Below are positions 57,934 through 64,000 of a DNA stretch of 64,000 nucleotides, in pieces. This DNA is from Ligustrum vulgare (taxonomy: Eukaryota > Streptophyta > Magnoliopsida > Lamiales > Oleaceae). The notes under the pieces were generated by a model. The model was not told where the DNA came from and searched no databases. It saw only the letters and a program-made list of their open reading frames with translations. Numbering within the stretch: position 1 is the stretch's first letter; each line of letters starts with the position of its first letter. The stretch spans positions 37,666,129 through 37,730,128 of the forward strand of contig OY743180.1 in the NCBI GenBank assembly GCA_963555705.1. Direction: 5' to 3'. Position numbers and translations under genes: made by a program.

Positions 57934-58839
57934 TAGAGGTGAACAAACAAACCATCAAATTACCTTAAAATCGAATCAAACTACAACAATCGGTTTGGTT
58001 TGGTTTTGTTCGGTTTCAAATGTGAAATTGTTTGGTTTTGTTCGGTAAATTTTCAAACCACTTTAAACGGTTTGGTTTAGGTTTCAATTGTCAAAATCGT
58101 AGTTTCAAACCACTAACCCGCCAAATTTTAAAATTTATAAAAAAATAGAGTAGACATCCAGTTTTTAAAAAAATACAACATGATTCTTTGTACCAGAATT
58201 ATTCCATTTTTGTTTAAAGTCAGTGCCAGAAGTTACTCATGCATGAGAATTTCATGGTGTAATAGAAACAAAAGAGCCATCTGGAGGCATACACAATAAT
58301 TGATCAGGAAGAGAATTGGGAAAGAGAGAGAGAGTTGTGTAAAACACAAGACTAGAATTCTTAATCTGTTTCAATCCAAAGGGAGGACAAAAGAGAATAG
58401 AATTTCATTTGTGAAGACTTAATGTTGGAGTATTTCTATAGGCAATGACAGAGAGAAACAGTAAACTAGATCACATAGGTGCAGTCTATGGTTTTCGAAC
58501 ATAAAAAATGCAACTGTGGTAATCCCACAAAACTTTCTAATTGCTTATAATTGGATTTCATAGTTTTAGTTTTTTTACATTCTTTTCAGATTGCTCATGT
58601 TATGTCATTGAATTTTAGCTTTCCAAATAAGCCATAGTATTGATTTTAGGACAATCAGTTCACCTATATGATCTTTGAACAACGCTACATGGATTTAACA
58701 TCAAACCATTTTAAACTGTGATTTCAAACCGCACCAAACCGCAAAAAATGGTTTGGTTTGAAAAAAATCTCAAACCGTTTTAAATGGTTTGATTTGAAAT
58801 TTTGCTACAAACCGACAAACCAAACCGTGCTCACCCTTA
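57934..58839. mobile_element. non-autonomous hAT element, 906 bp
   Basis: The exact 8-bp target duplication TTCTCAAT lies at 57926-57933 and 58840-58847. The ends are TAGAGGTGAACAAAC and GTGCTCACCCTTA. Subterminal regions are rich in CGGTTTGGTTTGG on the left and CAAACCAAACCG on the right. No transposase frame. Confidence 0.92.
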
Positions 58840-59624
58840 TTCTCAATTACATCCCCAAGCTGTAGTTTGTTTTAAAACTTTAGAATTTCAAAAGACTAAT
58901 TAATTCTATTTTTTTTATTTGGTTAGACGAGGCGTACGGAGATTTAGAGGATTGTAATCAATTTTTCCCTCTCAATTTGCACTCGTTAAGTTTAAGGTAA
59001 ACTCGTCCCTATTAATTGGTTTATATTTTAATTGCATGTAAATGTGTATTTTATGCGACTTATGTGCATTTATTGCATGAGATGAGACGAGACTATGATA
59101 TTGTTATACTTGACATAACTTATATGCTTTAATTACTAAGACGAGACTACCCAGTACCCACACCCTATGTTACGAAAGTCTATGTTTATGATGATGATGA
59201 TGTCACTATATGATATGCATGTTTACATGTTCAGTTTTGATGTAAATTAATTAATTGATGATGAGTCTACCGAGTATGAAATACTCATTTCTTTTTAACA
59301 AATATTGCAGATATCGGAGATGGTGACGATTGATGGACGACATGTGGCATTAATAATTAAGTAATTAGATTTTATTATTATTCCAGTTTGAATATTTATG
59401 TTTGAGAATTTATGAGATTGCCAAAAGTTTTCTTTATTAGAGATTGTTTAAGAGTTTGGTTTAAACAATTTGGAGAAATTTAAATTTTATCAACTTTTGT
59501 ATTATTTAATTAAATGTTGTCAAATTAGAAATGTTATTATTCTTCCGCTAAAATATTATTTCTAAATTAGACAAGACGATGACATGACAAATCGGGTATT
59601 TAGAACTCGGGACGTTACATAAGG

Positions 59625-60219
59625 TTTTCATAAAAATTGAATTTATTAAAAATTGGGAAAAAGTGTGCATTGTTACATGTTTTGTTCTTAACATTTGTCA
59701 ACATGAGTCCAGTTAAGTGAACCTATTTATTGCAACTATTAGAGAAATGCTTCTCTATGAGACATGCTATTATAGAGCAAGTTGAATGTAATTTCTAAGC
59801 ATGTTGTAGTAATGTATAGAACAATACAAACAATATTGGTTCTCCTAAAATATTTCTTTGGATATTGGATAGGCTATACTTTAATCAATCAATTGCTAAT
59901 TTATTGATGTAAAATAGAGGAAGTAAAAGATTCATATCAAAATTATAAAATCACATGCAAAGCACGTGTTTCGAACTAGTATATTAAAATTGGAGATGAG
60001 TGAAAAACTTTTGATTTTCTAGTTTAACCTTAAATAGTTGTGTTTTCTGTCCATACTAACCCTTTAACATTTGATTTATTTTCATTAAGTATAATTGTTA
60101 TTAGTTCTTGATATTAATCTGCAATATATTTAATTTTTTTTTTTGTCAATAACACTTGTAAATTGTATATTACATTTAATATTTATTTTATTTTCATTAA
60201 ATACAATTAAGGCCTTAAT
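59625..60219. other. spacer without recognised features
   Basis: AT-rich. No coding, repeat or terminal signals that I can support. Confidence 0.5.
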
Positions 60220-62390
60220 CGAGATGAAGACCCCAAAAATATCAAAGAGGTACAAGCTTGACATGAAGGATAGAGGCCATGAGTAGATTCGTCTCGAAAT
60301 CTACAGGCAAGTGTCAATCTTTCTTGAAAGCCCTCAAGCTGGGGAAGAATTTCCAATGGTTGGAAATATGTCAACAAGCTTTTGAAGATCTGAAAGGACA
60401 ACTCGCTTCTCCACTTTTGCTTTCCAAACTAATGCTTGGTGTGACATTGGAATTATACCTAGACATATCAAAAGGCCCCTTCAGCTCGGTACTTGTAAGA
60501 ATTGAGGAAGGCATCAAACGCACAATATACTATATTAGCCAAGCATTGAAAGATGCCAAGCTAAGATATGCACCAATGGAAAAGTAGGCCTATACACCGA
60601 TCATGAGCTCGTGGAAATTATGACCTTACTTCCTTGAACATGATCTATAAACATTCACAAATTTTCCACTTCTTCATACCATACAAAAGCCTGACACATC
60701 GGGGAGGTTGATGAAATGGGCAGTAGAATTGGGACAATTTGACATCAACTACAAGTCGAGGATAGCAATCAATGGTCAAGCCCTATCATACTTCATAGCC
60801 GAATTCCATCCACAAGCTGACATTGAAAGATCTGACCAAAATACCCCATGGGATCTATTTATAGATGGGTCATCTACGAAAACTAGCACAAGGGCTAGAA
60901 TTGTACTAATTAGCCCTGAAAAACTTTTGTATCGCCAGCCCTCCGTTTTGAATTCTTGACACTAACAAAGAAGTAAAATATGAAACCCTAATAACGAGTC
61001 TGAAAATGGAAAGGACTCTAGGCATATCAAAAGTAACAGCATATAGCGATTTACAACTCGTCGCCAACAAAATTCAAGGCACTTACAACACGAAGTATAT
61101 GTTGAAAATTCAGCTCTTATAAAAGCTGAAATCTCAATAATGACGATTGATTCCAAAATTACCTGGATAGATAAATCATCAAGGACTTAGAGGATGGAGT
61201 GGTGCCTATGAGTCAAGACGAAGTTCCAATGCTAAAAATTAGGTCAGCCAGTATACAATGATTGACGACGTACTATACAAAAGAGGATTCTCCCTCCCAC
61301 TATCGGGTACATGAACGAAGAAGAGGTCGTATATGTAGTGAGAGAAGTGCATGAATACATAGTTGGCAAACATACATAAGATCGGTCCCTTTCATTTAAG
61401 ATCTTACGACAAGGATACTTTTGGCCTTCACCGAAGAAAGATGCCTTAGAGTTTGTGAAAAATTGCAAAAAAAATGTCAAAGGTTTGCCCCCCAATAATT
61501 AGATCTCCGTCGAAAGACCTAACCTCGATAATGGCACCTCAGCTATTTGTCCAGTGGGGGACTGACCAGATCGGACCATTTCCAACCAACAATACAATAA
61601 ATAAAATAGTAGTAGTCAAATACTTTACAAAATGTGCTGAAGCAGAGCCCCTTTCCAGAAGAACTAAACAAAAAACCACATATTTCATATGAAAGTCCTT
61701 TATTTGTCACTGTGGCATCCCTCACTCCACTGTAACTAACATCGAAAAATAATTTAACAATGCCAAACTCTAGTCATTTTGTGAACAACTGAATATCAAG
61801 AAACATTACTCCATCCCATGCCATGCACAAGCCAATGGTCAAGTTGAAGTTGTGAACAAAATTATCAAACACACATTGAAAGTGAAACTAGATGACATGA
61901 AAGGGGCATGAGCTGACTAACTATATGAAGTGTTGTGCTCTTATAGAACCAATTTCCGAACAACAACGAGAGAAACTCCATTTGTTCTAACGTTTAGATT
62001 TGAAACGGTCATCTCTGTAGAAATCGGTATACCATCAATGATCAAATAGGACCAAATAATTATCAAGTGAATGATGCGATGCTCCAATCCAATCTAGGCC
62101 TTATTGAAGAGAAGATGGAAGACTCAGAATGTCGAAATGCAAGTTTCAAAAAAAGAAGTGTCAGGATTACAACTCAAAAGCATGAGGAAAGAAGTTCCGT
62201 ACTAGAGACCTTGTTCTCAAGAAAGTGGTTTTAGCTACCAAAGATGTACCATCTGGACCATTGGGCCCACTATGGGATAGACCTTACAAAACATCAAGAA
62301 CACAAACAAATGGAGCGTATGAATTGGAAACTCTGGAAGGAAAGACTTTGGCACATTCATGGAACACAAAACACTTAAAAAATTATTATT
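60220..62390 (+). pseudogene. Tat-lineage pol (RT end, RNase H, integrase), heavily decayed
   Basis: In order: SRFVSKSTGKCQSFLKAL and WLEICQQAFEDLKGQLASPLLL (60279-60420), LYLDISKGPFSSVLVRIEEG and YYISQALKDAKLRYAPMEK (60450-60585), WAVELGQFDINYKSRIAINGQAL (about 60718-60785), a second RNase H-like start WDLFIDGSSTKT (about 60850), and an integrase with QWGTDQIGPFP (about 61552), VVVKYFTKCAEAEPL, CHCGIPHSTVTN (about 61707) and ANGQVEVVNKIIKHTL (about 61830). The domain order and the presence of two RNase H-like blocks fit Tat/Retand-like polyproteins. Many stops and frame changes are present, and no LTRs clearly flank it. Confidence 0.87.
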
Positions 62391-62771
62391 AGTAATCACT
62401 TTAGGAATATCTGTATTAAAAAATGAATTATCAAAAGTTGTAAAACACTACCATGAATAAGATAATGTATGGACTATAATATCATACCAAAATAAATGAA
62501 AAAAATTCTTGGTAACATAAAGATAATTATGTACTGTAAGATTAAAGATTTTACTAACAAACATCCTTATTGATGAATACAATGTCGAAACTGTAGATTT
62601 CGTTGGGATTATTGAATCCCGGAGTCTCCCAAGCATGGATAACACGAACCATCATCAAACTTGTCGTCTTCATGGTGTCGAGCTCGACGACCAAGTTATA
62701 CAGCCAAAATATTCTAACATGAGATGGAAAGAAAATGGCCTCATCAAAATGAAGAATAAAAGCCTGTTTGG
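62391..62771. other. spacer between Tat pol and an LTR
   Basis: No recognised feature. It may hold the 3' untranslated end of the Tat remnant. Confidence 0.4.
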
Positions 62772-64000
62772 TGTTCGCTCAAAATAGTGTACCGCAAGCG
62801 CACGAGTCGCGTACAAGTAATAAAGTGGACTTTTTGAGTCCGGATTGTCGATCCCACGAGGAATGTATACTCTAGATTATATAACTTTAATTAATTTAAT
62901 TCTAACAACAAAGAGAAACACACAATTAAAAAGATGGATTTTTGTAAATTCTAAACTAAAGAAAATAATTCTAAACCGAATTAAAATAAGGAAAATGGAA
63001 GATAAAATAGTTGGGATTCATGATTTCACTTAACTCTCGCTTAAGTAATTTCTCAACACATGCAAATTAATAAATTATTCATTTACAATGTTAGACCCGA
63101 TTTTCCAAGCTTAGTTAATTACCCCTCTCGAGTGAAATTAACCCTAATCAATTGGTCTAACCTACTATATCTCTATGTCGATTAAGACCCAATCAATTGC
63201 ATTAACTCTTTGTGAAAATAGTTCAATGGATCATCTAGGGTTTAAGGTATATCTATATCCTTAACAAGAACCTAGAGCATTTGTTATTTGGTCTAAAATG
63301 CATAATATCTCTCGATTATCATACACTTCACAAAACACATATTTGGTGATCAATCAAACACATGGAATAATCTCAACAACAAACACACATGAAATAAGCT
63401 CAACATTAATAAACAAACATTAAAATTACTTAAACTAAGTTAAGCTACATCAATCATCCCAACATAAAATAACTAGCCCATTATATAAATATTGCACAAA
63501 AGTTGAGGTTTACAAAAATACATCACAAAATATAGAAATCAAAGATTAAAAATACAAGATAATGAAATAAATCACTTCCCTTAATTTTTGCTCCAAAATT
63601 CCTTGAACTTTGTTTTGAATCTTCACCTTACTTCTTGCTTCCTTGCTCCAAATGGTGCTAGTAACTTAGAAACACAACTAAACTATAAACTAATTTACAA
63701 ACTAAATCAAAGAAAAGAAAAGAAAAGAAAAGAGAAAGAAAAAGGGGCTAGGGTTTGTGAGGTTGAAAACATGAAAAGTCCCCAAAACCCTACTCAAAAT
63801 GCCCAAAAAATACCTCTTTTCGCGTAGATCCGCGAAAAACAACATATGGGCTGAACCGGGTCGCACCGGGTCGGCCCAGATTATCGTCCAATTTTTTGAC
63901 CACGCGATTGCGTGGTTGATTGCCTCGCGATCGCGTGGTTGGCCTTGTAAGTCTCGGGTTGGATTTTTGGCCTCTCTCGCGATCGCTACCTGCTGGAACC
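62772..64000 (-). repeat. 3' portion of a minus-strand LTR running off the window
   Basis: Reversed, the end reads CTCGTGCGCTTGCGGTACAC followed by TATTTTGAGCGAACA at 62772, a common end style of Tat/Athila-type LTRs. The interior includes a region resembling the 35.8-36.4 kb LTR in style, with a reversed TATTTATA at 63484-63491. The LTR start is beyond 64000. An AAAAG repeat lies at 63713-63731. Plus-strand frames at 62845 and 63588 are not genes. Confidence 0.6.
63900..63988. promoter_or_regulatory. cluster of GCGATCGC palindromes in the minus-strand LTR
   Basis: Three sites: CCACGCGATTGCGTGG (63900-63915), CCTCGCGATCGCGTGG (63923-63938) and TCGCGATCGCTA (63977-63988). They lie toward the LTR start, upstream (in LTR sense) of the likely TATA box, in the same relative place as the TTACGGCCGTAA clusters of other LTRs. 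More sites may lie past 64000. Confidence 0.75.

Larger units (their letters stand above)
55175..59619 (+). mobile_element. solo LTR of family A with two nested DNA elements
   Basis: It starts TGTAGCGATCGAGAATTTT and ends CTCGGGACGTTACA. The exact target duplication TAAGG lies at 55170-55174 and 59620-59624. After removing the Harbinger-type element (56394-57713) and the hAT element (57934-58839) with one target copy each, the net length is about 2.2 kb, like the other family A solo LTRs. It shares the TGAGTCTACCGAGTATG and ATTGCAGATATCGGAGATGG blocks (about 59270-59320) with them. Confidence 0.93.

Noticed and set aside
60220..62390. Endogenous pararetrovirus
   Set aside because: An integrase core with QWGTDQIGPFP and NGQVE motifs is present, which pararetroviruses lack; the order fits Tat retrotransposons.

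Overview
The window is nuclear DNA of a flowering plant, most likely a eudicot. It is AT-rich and made almost entirely of transposable elements stacked inside one another. They are Ty3/gypsy LTR retrotransposons of at least four lineages (Tekay-type chromovirus, Athila, Tat-like, and a further chromovirus-like family called 'element C' here), plus non-autonomous hAT, PIF/Harbinger and Mutator-like DNA elements. The species cannot be named from the sequence. I found no bacterial, CRISPR, rRNA or tRNA gene features.

Layout. 1-983 is the right end of element C. 984-17431 is a Tekay element (+) interrupted by a nearly intact Athila element (2879-13369, duplicated target TGGAC, LTRs about 1% different) and, in its 3' LTR, by a solo LTR (14552-16778, target CAATG). 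This stack lies inside an older LTR fragment (17432-17893), which lies beside a PIF/Harbinger transposase pseudogene (about 17940-18849). 18850-27350 is an old minus-strand Tekay element (LTR ends about 11% different, decayed tRNA-Met primer site) holding a solo LTR inserted in its chromodomain, a possible copia-like LTR and a Tourist-type MITE.

27450-28529 holds the only conserved host gene I recognise: a complete three-exon minus-strand gene for the TRAPP subunit TRAPPC4/Trs23 (141 aa), squeezed between LTR debris and a hAT element. 29.7-36.5 kb carries Tat-like pieces, a MITE and an LTR (35153-36521). 36.5-45 kb is a scrambled set of element C fragments in both orientations. 45-54 kb is a degenerate tandem array (units about 0.35-0.73 kb) invaded by a solo LTR, a Harbinger-type element loaded with a minisatellite, and a 1.43 kb Mutator-like foldback. 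55175-59619 is a third solo LTR with two nested DNA elements. 60.2-62.4 kb is a decayed Tat pol, and 62772-64000 is the end of another LTR on the minus strand.

The most unusual signal is that several unrelated LTRs carry clusters of short perfect or near-perfect palindromes: TTACGGCCGTAA in two LTRs upstream of the TATA box, CCACGCGATCGCGTGG-like in a third, and a 25-bp-period hairpin array with co-varying arms in a fourth. Related TATCGATA palindromes occur elsewhere. These may be cis-acting control or methylation-target modules of the retrotransposons.
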